This document shows, piece after piece, positions 57,241 through 64,000 of a stretch of DNA of 64,000 nucleotides (within the stretch, counting starts at the first letter, position 1; every line of letters starts with the position of its first letter). The position numbers and the translations under genes are program-made. Under the pieces are notes generated by a model. The model worked only from the letters and a program-made list of their open reading frames with translations. It was not told where the DNA came from and made no database searches. This DNA comes from Propionicimonas paludicola (GTDB lineage Bacteria; Actinomycetota; Actinomycetes; Propionibacteriales; Propionibacteriaceae): contig NZ_PDJC01000001.1 of the NCBI RefSeq assembly GCF_002563675.1, positions 2,542,001 through 2,606,000 on the forward strand, in the 5' to 3' direction.

Positions 57241-58506
57241 CTAGTTCGCGGTGTCGCTGACTTCGGGCTCGGTACGGACGGCTGGACGGACGGCGTCGCG
57301 GTCGGACGAGTTGGCCAGCGCGGCCACCCCGACCCCGATCGTGCACAGGACGAGGCCCATCACTTCGACAGCCAGCCAGCCGCTGCTGGCCCACAGGCTG
57401 GTGGCCAGCGCGCCGGCCAGGGTGCTACCGGTGTAGAAGGCGAGCAGGTAGGCGCTGGACGCCTGGGCGGTGCCTCGTCCACGCCGCCGGGCTCGATCGA
57501 CCACCCAGCCGCTGAGCAGCGAGTGCAGGCCCAGGAAGACGAAAGTGACCGCCCCCAGGCCGACGAACATGGCCACCAGGGACGGCAGCGAGATGGCCAC
57601 CACGGCCACCCCGAGTGCGGCGAAGGTGATCACCGCGGCCAGGCCGCGTCCGGTGCGATCGGCGAGCCGGCGAGCGACACCGGGCGCGGCGATCCCGATC
57701 GGGTAGGCCAGATAGAGCAGGGACGCAGCCACGCCGAGCGAGAAGGGCGGTGCCTGCAGCCGAAAGCCGATGGCGTTGTAGACGCCCACGAAGGTGCCGT
57801 TGGCGACGAACGCGGCCACGCACAGCAGGGCCACCACCGGGTCGCGGGGCGCGCTGACCACCCCGAGCAGCACCTCGCGGGTGCTCGGTCGGTGTGGCTG
57901 GAAGCGGCGCGATGCCGGGAGCAGGACGACCAGGGCCAGCCCGGCGCTCAGGGTGATTCCGCTCATCACCAGGCTGGCCAGCGGCCAGCCGCCGAGTTCA
58001 GCCAGCGGGCCGGGCAGCAGCCGTCCGACCGCGCCGCCCAGTGCGGTGCCGGCGATGTAGGCGGCATTCGTCCGCAGGTGATCGGAGGCCAGCACCTCCT
58101 CGCGCAGGTACGCGAGGGCGGCCACCGGGAAGCCGGCCAGGCTCAGTCCGAGCAGCCCGCGGACGATCACCAGCCCGTCCCAGGACGGGATCACGGCGCT
58201 GATGATGCCGATGACTCCCGAGGTGAGCAGCGACCAGCGCATCAGCCGGACGCGTCCGACCCGATCGGCCAGCGGGCCCATCAGCAGTAGACCGAAGGCC
58301 ATGGTCAAGGTGGTGGCCGACAGCGCGTGCGCAGAGTCGGCCGAGCTGACCCCGTAGTGGCGGGCCAGAAGTGGGAGCAGCGGCTGCACGTAGTACATCA
58401 GCGAGAAGTTGGCCAGGCCGCCGGCCATCAGGCCAAGCACCAGCCGCCGATGTCCGGGCGTCCCGGCCGGATGACCAGCCCAGACCGTCGCACTCACTTG
58501 ATTCAC
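57241..58506 (-). CDS. MFS transporter (YnfM-type drug/metabolite exporter)
   Basis: 421 residues, twelve transmembrane helices. GLMAGGLANFSLMYYVQPLL and the loop-2/3 motif GPLADRVGRVRLMRWS identify a proton-antiport major facilitator. Helix 5 has GLSLAGFPVAALAYL. GTG start at 58506; a second GTG at 58497 has AAGG at better spacing and would remove three residues. Substrate unknown. It runs away from the YjdI/YjdJ pair upstream in the same direction. Confidence 0.85.
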   Translation of the reverse strand: MNQVSATVWAGHPAGTPGHRRLVLGLMAGGLANFSLMYYVQPLLPLLARHYGVSSADSAHALSATTLTMAFGLLLMGPLADRVGRVRLMRWSLLTSGVIGIISAVIPSWDGLVIVRGLLGLSLAGFPVAALAYLREEVLASDHLRTNAAYIAGTALGGAVGRLLPGPLAELGGWPLASLVMSGITLSAGLALVVLLPASRRFQPHRPSTREVLLGVVSAPRDPVVALLCVAAFVANGTFVGVYNAIGFRLQAPPFSLGVAASLLYLAYPIGIAAPGVARRLADRTGRGLAAVITFAALGVAVVAISLPSLVAMFVGLGAVTFVFLGLHSLLSGWVVDRARRRGRGTAQASSAYLLAFYTGSTLAGALATSLWASSGWLAVEVMGLVLCTIGVGVAALANSSDRDAVRPAVRTEPEVSDTAN

Positions 58507-58601
58507 CTTGCCACTGCTCGACGCAGATGCCCTACCGCGTCCGTTCTGGCACGCGGCTCGGACGAGCCCGTGCGGGCCTGCGCTCCGGGCTGGATGGCGA
58601 C

Positions 58602-58613
58602 GGAACCGTCCCC
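58602..58613 (-). repeat. GGGGACGGTTCC repeat, short copy 3
   Basis: On the minus strand GGGGACGGTTCC follows the stop of the YjdJ-like gene by four bases, and GACGGTTCCGTC can fold as a 5-bp hairpin. Orientation relative to the gene matches the copies at 41306 and 57198. Confidence 0.5.
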
Positions 58614-58617
58614 GAGG

Positions 58618-58908
58618 TCAGGCGCCGTAGGTGACCGGGAGGTACTCGGGGTGGCGCTGGATCCAGCCCTTGATGAACGGACAGACCGGCAGCGCCTTAC
58701 GGACGCCGTCGTCACGGATCTGGTCCAGAGCGAAGCGGGCCAGCGCCGAGCCGACCCCGTTGCCCTCGAAGGACGGGTCGACCTCGGTGTGGGTGAAGAC
58801 CACCAGCGCATCGGTCAGCTGGTACTCGGCGAAGCCGGCCAGCTTCCCGTCCAGGTGCGCCTCGAAGCGCTGCAACTCGACGTTGTCGGTGACCACGGGG
58901 GTGCTCAT
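58618..58908 (-). CDS. YjdJ-type GNAT acetyltransferase-like protein
   Basis: 96 residues, a minimal GNAT domain of the YjdJ/NATD1 group: ELQRFEAHLDGKLAGFAEYQ, FTHTEVDPSFEGNGVGSALA (acetyl-CoA loop) and PVCPFIKGWIQRHPEY. The acceptor is unknown. It overlaps the ferredoxin-like gene by ATGA, reproducing the yjdI-yjdJ pairing found in many bacteria. Confidence 0.88.
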   Translation of the reverse strand: MSTPVVTDNVELQRFEAHLDGKLAGFAEYQLTDALVVFTHTEVDPSFEGNGVGSALARFALDQIRDDGVRKALPVCPFIKGWIQRHPEYLPVTYGA

Positions 58909-59138
58909 CGGGCCACCTCGTGCTCGACGATGGCCAAGGCGCCGGACGGGCAGCGTCCGACAACGGTGCGCAGTTGGTCGGCCAGTTCGGCCGACGTTGC
59001 CACCCCCGGGTCGATCCACGGCTTGCGTCCGGTGTCGAACACGCGGGGCATCCCGCGGACGCACTCAGCCGCATGCTGGCAGACCGCTCCGTCGAACGAC
59101 ACGTCGACGATCGGGCCGAAGTAACTCTTGCGGGCCAT
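58905..59138 (-). CDS. YjdI-type small Fe-S cluster protein
   Basis: 77 residues of the Fer4_19 group. The cysteines lie in AVCQHAAECVRGMP and GRCPSGALAIVEHE, with the closing CPSGAL motif. It probably binds one 4Fe-4S cluster. Coupled by overlap to the YjdJ-type acetyltransferase. The biological role of the pair is unknown. Confidence 0.87.
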   Translation of the reverse strand: MARKSYFGPIVDVSFDGAVCQHAAECVRGMPRVFDTGRKPWIDPGVATSAELADQLRTVVGRCPSGALAIVEHEVAR

Positions 59139-59220
59139 CTGCTGCTCACTTTCCGGGGTTGTTCGGGAGCTGCCTGCTCAACAACGCTACGGCCTGATTC
59201 ACTCCCCGACGCCCGACAGA

Positions 59221-59242
59221 AGGGGGACAGTCCCCTTTTCCG
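59221..59242. repeat. GGGGGACAGTCCCC hairpin
   Basis: AAGGGG-GACAGT-CCCCTT followed by two more T lies in the 172-base gap between the Fer4_19 gene and cobQ. It belongs to the wider GGGGAC(T/G)GT family of small hairpins in this window. No other element is evident in the gap. Confidence 0.4.
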
Positions 59243-59310
59243 TGGCGGGCCGGAGCTGGCTGCTCCGTCGGGCCGATCCCGGTCGAGCCCGGCCGACATG
59301 GGAAGATGCC

Positions 59311-60753
59311 GTGGTGGCAGGGATTCTGGTGGCGGGCACCTCGTCGGATGCCGGCAAGTCGCTGATCGTCGCCGGACTGTGCCGGGCCTTTGCCCGCCGC
59401 GGGGTACGGGTGGCCCCGTTCAAGGCGCAGAACATGAGCAACAACTCGATGGTCTGCCCGGACGGCTCCGAGATCGGACGCGCCCAGTACCTGCAGGCGT
59501 TGGCCGCCGGCGTCCGTCCGTCCGCGCTGCTGAACCCGGTGCTGCTGAAGCCGGCCACCGACCGGCGCGCGTTCATCGTGCTGCGCGGCCAGCCCGGCGG
59601 CACCCTGGAGGCCGGCCAGTACGCGACCGGACGCGCCCAGCTAGCTGAGGCCGCCTTCGACGCCTACCAGGAGCTGGCCGAGAGCTACGAGCTGGTGATC
59701 GCCGAGGGCGCCGGCTCCCCGGCCGAGATCAATCTGCGCGCGGGCGACTACGTGAACTTCGGCCTGGCCAGGCGATTCGACCTGCCGGTGGTGCTGGTCG
59801 GCGACATCGATCGGGGCGGCGTCCTGGCCTCGATCTTCGGCCACTGGGCGATCGTCGACGAGGACGACCGGAAGCTGCTGGCCGGCTATCTGATCAACAA
59901 GTTCCGCGGCGACCAGTCGGTGCTCGACCCCGGCCTGGTCGAACTCAGCCAGCGCACCGGGCTGCCCTGCTTCGGCGTGGTGCCGTGGCTCGACCAGGTG
60001 TGGCTGGATTCCGAAGACGCACTGGCCTTCGCCAAGTGGCCTCGCCAGCCCGGACGAGCCGGCAGCCTGCGAGTGGCCGCGCTGCGGTTCCCGCGGATCT
60101 CGAATGCCACCGACCTGGACGCCCTGGCCGCCGAGCCGGGTCTGGACGTGTTCGCCACGGCCAACCCGTCCGACCTGGCCACCGCCGATCTGGTGGTGCT
60201 GCCGGGCAGCCGCAGCACCCTGGCCGACCTGGACTGGCTGCGTCGCCTCGGCCTTGCCGACGCGCTGGCCGCTCGAGCCGCGGCCGGTGGCCCGATCCTG
60301 GGCATCTGCGGCGGCTACCAGATGCTCACCGAGCTGATCGACGACCCGATCGAGTCGGTCCGTGGCACCGAGCCGGGGCTCGGCCTGCTGCCGGCCCGGG
60401 TCCGATTCCAGGCCGAGAAGACCCTGGGCGAGCCGTCCGGCAGCTGGCAGGGCCATCCGGTGGTCGGCTACGAGATCCACCACGGCATCGTCGAACCGCA
60501 CGGCGGCGAGCCGTTCCTTGACGGCGTCCGGCAGGGCAACACCTGGGGGACGATCTGGCACGGCGCCTTCGAGAACGACGACTTCCGCCGGGCCTGGCTC
60601 AGCGAACTGGCCACGACCGTCGGCTCGAGCTGGCGGCCCAGCCCGGACGCCCCGGGCTTCGCCGAGCGCCGCACTCAGATGCTGGACGAGCTCGCCGACG
60701 CCCTGGAAGCCCACACCGACCTGGACGCGCTGGCCGAGCTAGCCACCCGCTGA
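59311..60753 (+). CDS. cobQ: Cobyric acid synthase
   Basis: 480 residues, typical CobQ/CbiP size. Start at the first of two GTG codons (59311, 59314), five bases after GGGAAG; the frame extends upstream without a site. The N-terminal ATPase has LVAGTSSDAGKSLIVAGLCR and FKAQNMSNNSMV; the C-terminal class I glutaminase has LGICGGYQMLTEL (Cys) and VGYEIHHGIVE (His). It amidates four side chains of adenosylcobyrinic acid a,c-diamide with glutamine and ATP. Encoded convergently with the cobalt importer, so cobalamin synthesis or remodelling is expected. Confidence 0.95.
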   Translation: MVAGILVAGTSSDAGKSLIVAGLCRAFARRGVRVAPFKAQNMSNNSMVCPDGSEIGRAQYLQALAAGVRPSALLNPVLLKPATDRRAFIVLRGQPGGTLEAGQYATGRAQLAEAAFDAYQELAESYELVIAEGAGSPAEINLRAGDYVNFGLARRFDLPVVLVGDIDRGGVLASIFGHWAIVDEDDRKLLAGYLINKFRGDQSVLDPGLVELSQRTGLPCFGVVPWLDQVWLDSEDALAFAKWPRQPGRAGSLRVAALRFPRISNATDLDALAAEPGLDVFATANPSDLATADLVVLPGSRSTLADLDWLRRLGLADALAARAAAGGPILGICGGYQMLTELIDDPIESVRGTEPGLGLLPARVRFQAEKTLGEPSGSWQGHPVVGYEIHHGIVEPHGGEPFLDGVRQGNTWGTIWHGAFENDDFRRAWLSELATTVGSSWRPSPDAPGFAERRTQMLDELADALEAHTDLDALAELATR

Positions 60754-60772
60754 ACCCGCCGCACCCTGGCAC

Positions 60773-60812
60773 GCTGTGAGTTGGGCGGCGAGGTCGCCGC
60801 GAAACTCACAGC
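60773..60812. terminator. Bidirectional terminator hairpin between cobQ and cbiO
   Basis: GCTGTGAGTT and AACTCACAGC form a perfect 10-bp outer stem around a GCGGCGA/TCGCCGC inner stem. The right arm overlaps the last codons of cbiO. Convergent genes on both sides fit a shared terminator. Confidence 0.65.
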
Positions 60813-61633
60813 TTGCGAACCAGGTGGGGGCTCAGGGCGGCCACCAGGCTGCTCACTTCGGTGATCCCGGACGGGGCCAGGCCCAACGCCGCGGCCACCT
60901 GCAGGACGATCGGACGACGCAGCCGCGCCGACGCCACCACCTCGGGGTCGCCGAGCAGTTCGGGACCAGACCCACAAGACAGCCGGCCGTCCCGCAGGAC
61001 GGCCACCGAGTCGGCCCACCACAAGGCGAAGTCCACCTCATGGGTGGCGATCACCACGGTGGTGTCGGCGGCCAGCAGGGCGTCCAATGCGGCCACCATC
61101 TCGTCGACTCCCTGCGGGTCGAGCCCGGCGGTCGGCTCATCGAGCAGCAGCACGCACGGCTCCATGGCCAAGGCTCCGGCGATGGCTACCCGCTTGCGCT
61201 GCCCAAAGGACAGCTCGTGGATCGGCCGCTCGGCCAGATCCTCGATCGACAGCACGGCCAGCGCCCGGTCCACCCGGGCCCGCACCTCGACCTCGGTGAG
61301 CCCCAGATTGAGCGGCCCGAAGGAGACATCGCGGAACACGTCGGCAGCGAACAGCTGATCGTCGGGGTTCTGGGCGACCAGCTGGACCACCTGCCGGTGG
61401 GCGCGCAGGCCGGCCCGTCCGTAGTCGAGGTCGACCCCGTCCACCTGCACCCGTCCCGCGCTCGGACGCACCGCCCCGGACAGGGTCCGGAGCAAGGTGG
61501 TCTTGCCCGAGCCGTTGGCGCCCAGCAGGGCCAACCGTCCACCGCGCGGGACGCTCAGCTCGGCGTCGGCCAGCACCGTCCGCTCACCGAAACGGACGCT
61601 CAGCCCGTGGGCCGACAGCTGTCGGTGACTCAT
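60806..61633 (-). CDS. cbiO: Cobalt ECF transporter ATPase CbiO
   Basis: 275 residues from the ATG at 61633, which overlaps the cbiQ stop. Walker A GANGSGKTT, the ECF Q-loop QNPDDQLFAADVFRDVSFGP, signature LSFGQRKRVAIAGALA, Walker B VLLLDEPTAGLDP and His switch ATHEVD. It powers cobalt uptake by CbiMNQO. Last gene of the riboswitch-led operon. Confidence 0.95.
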   Translation of the reverse strand: MSHRQLSAHGLSVRFGERTVLADAELSVPRGGRLALLGANGSGKTTLLRTLSGAVRPSAGRVQVDGVDLDYGRAGLRAHRQVVQLVAQNPDDQLFAADVFRDVSFGPLNLGLTEVEVRARVDRALAVLSIEDLAERPIHELSFGQRKRVAIAGALAMEPCVLLLDEPTAGLDPQGVDEMVAALDALLAADTTVVIATHEVDFALWWADSVAVLRDGRLSCGSGPELLGDPEVVASARLRRPIVLQVAAALGLAPSGITEVSSLVAALSPHLVRKL

Positions 61634-62388
61634 CGGGTCACCGGCCAACTCAGCGCGGTCGCGGTCACCGCGACCAGCAGGAGCACGCTGCCGGCCAGAA
61701 AGCCGGACGAGCGCCGCCGGGCCGGCTCCAGGGTGCGCAATGCATCGGTGTAGCCGCGTCCGGCCAGGCCGTCCTCGAGCCGTCGGGCGCGATCCCACGA
61801 GCGTAGGAACAGCGCGGCGACCCCCATCGAGGCCGAGCGCATGGTCGCGGTCCGGTTCACGAAGCCCAGCCGGGCGTCCTGGGCCGCGTGGATGGCGGAC
61901 GCCGAGTCCAGCAGCCCAGCACTGAACCGATAGATGAGCGCGGCGATCTCGATCAGCGGGTCCGGGACCCGCAACCGGCGCAGGCCGGCCAGCAGATCGA
62001 TCATCGGGGTCGAGCAGGCCAGCGTGAACATGGCCAGCGTTGCGGCCAGCGCCCGGACGGCCAACTGGACGGCCGCCGCCGTGCCGGCGTCGGTCACCTC
62101 CAGCCGCAGCCCGTCGGCCCAGCTGACGCTGACGGCCACGGTGGCCACTCCGATCAGGATCGAAACCAGCGGCAGCCAGCCGATCCGGAGCAGCCGCGTC
62201 CACCCCACCCGAATCGGGCCGAGCAGCAGGGCCAGGCTGATCACCGCCACCGCAGCACCGCCGGGAACCGGCGGCAGGCAGATGGCGGCCAGCAGCAGGC
62301 CCAGACAGAGAACGCCCTTGTCCCGCAGCGAGCGCGCCCGCCAGGGGCTGGACCACGCAGCGTGGTCCAGCGCCAGGCCGTGCGACAT
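61630..62388 (-). CDS. cbiQ: Cobalt ECF transporter T component CbiQ
   Basis: 252 residues with four to six membrane segments. The ECF-T coupling motif appears as MRSASMGVAALFLRSWDRARRLEDGLAGRGY, with the two Ala-Arg-Gly-type helices that touch the ATPase. Overlaps both neighbours (one base with cbiN, four with cbiO). Confidence 0.93.
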   Translation of the reverse strand: MSHGLALDHAAWSSPWRARSLRDKGVLCLGLLLAAICLPPVPGGAAVAVISLALLLGPIRVGWTRLLRIGWLPLVSILIGVATVAVSVSWADGLRLEVTDAGTAAAVQLAVRALAATLAMFTLACSTPMIDLLAGLRRLRVPDPLIEIAALIYRFSAGLLDSASAIHAAQDARLGFVNRTATMRSASMGVAALFLRSWDRARRLEDGLAGRGYTDALRTLEPARRRSSGFLAGSVLLLVAVTATALSWPVTR

Positions 62389-62723
62389 CAGGGCGTGGGT
62401 TCGGTGGCCGCGGCCAGTGCCGTCCGCTCACCACGACGGCGACCCCACAGGCCGCCGATGGCGAAGCCGAGCACCGTCCCGCCGATGGCGGCCTGCAGCG
62501 CGAACAGGCCGGACTCGACCTCCCCGGACGCCGGCTGGAAGAACGGCTCGAACCACGGCTGGTAGTCCGGGTGCGACTCCTGAATGGTGCTGGTGGCCAC
62601 CGAGTCGGTGCCGGTGAAGCGCTCGTCCGGGTTGGTGTGCAGCCCGCCCACGACGAAGCTGACCCCGAAGATGATCACCAGGGCGGCGATCAGGGCGATG
62701 GTGGTCCAGGTCTTCTTGCTCAT
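62388..62723 (-). CDS. cbiN: Cobalt transport protein CbiN
   Basis: 111 residues from the ATG at 62723. Two transmembrane helices (ALIAALVIIFGVSFVVGG and QAAIGGTVLGFAIGGLWG) bracket an extracytoplasmic loop with ATSTIQESHPDYQPWFEPFF, the CbiN pattern. It helps load cobalt into CbiM. Confidence 0.93.
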   Translation of the reverse strand: MSKKTWTTIALIAALVIIFGVSFVVGGLHTNPDERFTGTDSVATSTIQESHPDYQPWFEPFFQPASGEVESGLFALQAAIGGTVLGFAIGGLWGRRRGERTALAAATEPTP

Positions 62724-62724
62724 G

Positions 62725-63405
62725 TCAGGCCACCGCTTCCTTCGCCGCGCCGAAGACGCCCAGGCGCCGCAACTCGGGTGCGGCAACGTCGGTCAGCAGC
62801 CGGAAGACCAGCACGCCGAGGATGCCCTCGGCGATCGCCAGCGGCACCTGCGAGATGGCGAAGACGCCGGCGAACTTGGCCACCGAGCCGGCCAGCCCCG
62901 ACACCGGATCCGGGAACGCCAGCCCGAGTTGGACGCTGGTCACCAGGTACGTCGACAGGTCGGCGAACGCCAGGGCCAGGAACACCCCGACATTGCGATG
63001 CCAGCCCAGCCGGTTCGAGAGCGTCCACAGCGCGTAGCCCACCCAGGGTCCGGCGATGCCCATGCTGAACACGTTTGCGCCCAGCGTGGTGATCCCGCCG
63101 TGAGCCAGCAGCAGCGCCTGGAACAGCAACACGATGGTGGACAGGAACGCCATCACCGGCGGACGGAACAGGACCGCCCCCAGGCCGGTGCCGGTCGGGT
63201 GCGAGGAGCTGCCGGTGACCGAGGGCAGCTTGATCGAGGACAGCACGAAGGTGAAGGCACCGGCGGCGGCCAGCAGCAGCCGCGATTCGGGATGCTCTTT
63301 GGCTTCGGTGATGACTTTGCGGGCCCCGTGAATGACGAACGGAGCGGAGACTGCGTACCAAGCGACGCAGTGAATGACAGGTAGGAATCCCTCAGCGATA
63401 TGCAT
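62725..63405 (-). CDS. cbiM: Cobalt-binding S component CbiM
   Basis: 226 residues. It begins MHIAEGFLP, where the free N-terminus and His2 coordinate cobalt, and keeps [20 protein letters not shown] with further His ligands. Seven membrane segments. First gene of cbiMNQO, one base ahead of cbiN and directly after the cobalamin riboswitch. Nickel specificity is less likely given cobQ and the riboswitch. Confidence 0.95.
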   Translation of the reverse strand: MHIAEGFLPVIHCVAWYAVSAPFVIHGARKVITEAKEHPESRLLLAAAGAFTFVLSSIKLPSVTGSSSHPTGTGLGAVLFRPPVMAFLSTIVLLFQALLLAHGGITTLGANVFSMGIAGPWVGYALWTLSNRLGWHRNVGVFLALAFADLSTYLVTSVQLGLAFPDPVSGLAGSVAKFAGVFAISQVPLAIAEGILGVLVFRLLTDVAAPELRRLGVFGAAKEAVA

Positions 63406-63434
63406 CAGCGAGTTCCCTTTCTAGGTGACGTGGC

Positions 63435-63550
63435 CTAAGGAACGTTCCGTCCACGCGCGTATCTGACTCCCCCATCGCTGAGGTCACAGTGGCCCGACCG
63501 TCCCGGATTCACACCGGGTTCCGTTCGTGGACGACGGCGCCATCCTGGCA
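63435..63550 (-). promoter_or_regulatory. Cobalamin riboswitch upstream of cbiMNQO
   Basis: On the minus strand GGAACCCGGTGTGAATCCGG is followed by GACGGTCGGGCCACTGTGAC and GGGGGAGTCAGATACG, the conserved core of cobalamin riboswitches. GTCCACG (63526-63532) and CGTGGAC (63449-63455) can pair to close it. The element is compact. Cobalamin binding would switch off cobalt uptake genes 30 bases downstream. Confidence 0.9.
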
Positions 63551-63618
63551 CCAGATCGTGCTGACTACGCACGATTGCCCAGTTGGTGGACGGCGTCGTG
63601 CGGCGCCGAGCTGCGCGC

Positions 63619-63990
63619 CTAGCCGCGCCGGAAACGCTCCCCGAGCAGGGCCTTCATCGGGTCCTTGGCCAGCAGTCCGATCTCTTCGAAGTACGCCGTG
63701 AACGGCACGGCCAGCTTGGTCCCGTCGACCCGAGTGATGGTGAGCCGGGACGGGATGATCTGGAGCCGCGCACTGGCGATCTCCTCGGCCGGGATCCACT
63801 CGTTGACCGGATCCTGGCGAAGCTGCGCCAACTGAGTGGCGGACTCTTCGACGCGTCGTTGCTGGTTGTGCTTGGTGGTGCCCCCGGTGGCAACCTCCCA
63901 CCGAGTCATCGTCACCGGGACGAACAACAGGCCATCGGAGCAGATCAGGAGATCCCGCGCCTGGCGGCGAGGCTTCTTGTTCAGGGTCAT
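63619..63990 (-). CDS. Hypothetical protein (at least 123 aa, 5' end near window edge)
   Basis: From the ATG at 63990 the product is a soluble 123-residue protein: LLICSDGLLFVPVTMTRWEV, then NEWIPAEEIASARLQIIPS, LTITRVDGTKLAVPFTAY and KALLGERFRRG. The alternating strands suggest a small beta-rich (PH-like) fold, but I do not recognise it. The frame stays open for the last ten bases of the window, so the true start may lie outside. It ends upstream of the cobalamin riboswitch and is probably not part of that operon. Confidence 0.55.
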   Translation of the reverse strand: MTLNKKPRRQARDLLICSDGLLFVPVTMTRWEVATGGTTKHNQQRRVEESATQLAQLRQDPVNEWIPAEEIASARLQIIPSRLTITRVDGTKLAVPFTAYFEEIGLLAKDPMKALLGERFRRG

Positions 63991-64000
63991 CGTGAGCGCA

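Overview
The window is high-GC DNA with dense, mostly overlapping operons, frequent GTG starts and TGATG/ATGA/GTGA gene junctions. It reads as the chromosome of an actinobacterium. Wall-teichoic-acid-type genes, pyruvate:flavodoxin oxidoreductase, a CbiMNQO cobalt transporter, a cobalamin riboswitch, an ArfABC-like operon and a Zur-type regulon of zinc-free ribosomal proteins together suggest a facultatively anaerobic member of or near the Propionibacteriaceae. That family-level placement is inference. No rRNA, tRNA, CRISPR array, insertion sequence or phage was seen.

Region 1 (1-21.7 kb) is a cell-surface block. Two tandem secreted nuclease/phosphatase-fold proteins are followed by a teichoic-acid pair (glycerol-3-phosphate cytidylyltransferase fused to an oxidoreductase, then a CDP-glycerol transferase-type enzyme). 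Next come a CopC-domain protein divergent from a secreted phospholipase-D-fold protein and a fibronectin-III protein, and a GT39-type mannosyltransferase. A tight minus-strand operon then encodes an ABC-2 exporter (TagGH type), a CDP-ribitol synthase-type fusion and a membrane-anchored CDP-alditol transferase. After pgi there is a second membrane-anchored transferase and an SH3b/peptidase-like secreted protein.

Region 2 (21.8-36.8 kb) holds a 48-residue membrane peptide, an aldolase-like protein without the Schiff-base lysine, a Pro/Thr-rich secreted protein overlapping a VanY-type lipoprotein, and a two-domain phosphofructokinase. It also holds a divergent zinc-starvation regulon: L28, L33 and S14 to the right, and L31, L36, a COG0523 protein and L32 (then HU) to the left, around one palindrome. 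Then follow the pyruvate oxidoreductase and a PfkB kinase/NCS1 permease pair.

Region 3 (36.9-47 kb) has an ArfABC-like three-gene membrane operon, an alanine-type aminotransferase, cellobiose phosphorylase with a LacI-type operator, and the methionine importer MetNIQ ending in a clear intrinsic terminator.

Region 4 (47.2-55.6 kb) is the most interesting part. It is a sulfur operon built around a family 2A encapsulin. A probable leaderless Cys-rich leader peptide precedes four tightly linked genes: a cytoplasmic thioester-domain-like protein in which the thioester cysteine is serine, the encapsulin shell, a cysteine desulfurase with a long disordered N-terminal cargo arm, and a cysteine synthase-rhodanese fusion. 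An aminotransferase and a Cys/Met-metabolism PLP lyase follow. The thioester-domain-like partner is the part I do not know as a described encapsulin component.

Region 5 (55.8-64 kb) carries a universal stress protein, paired CrcB fluoride channels, an MFS exporter, a YjdI/YjdJ pair, cobyric acid synthase, and cbiMNQO under a compact cobalamin riboswitch.
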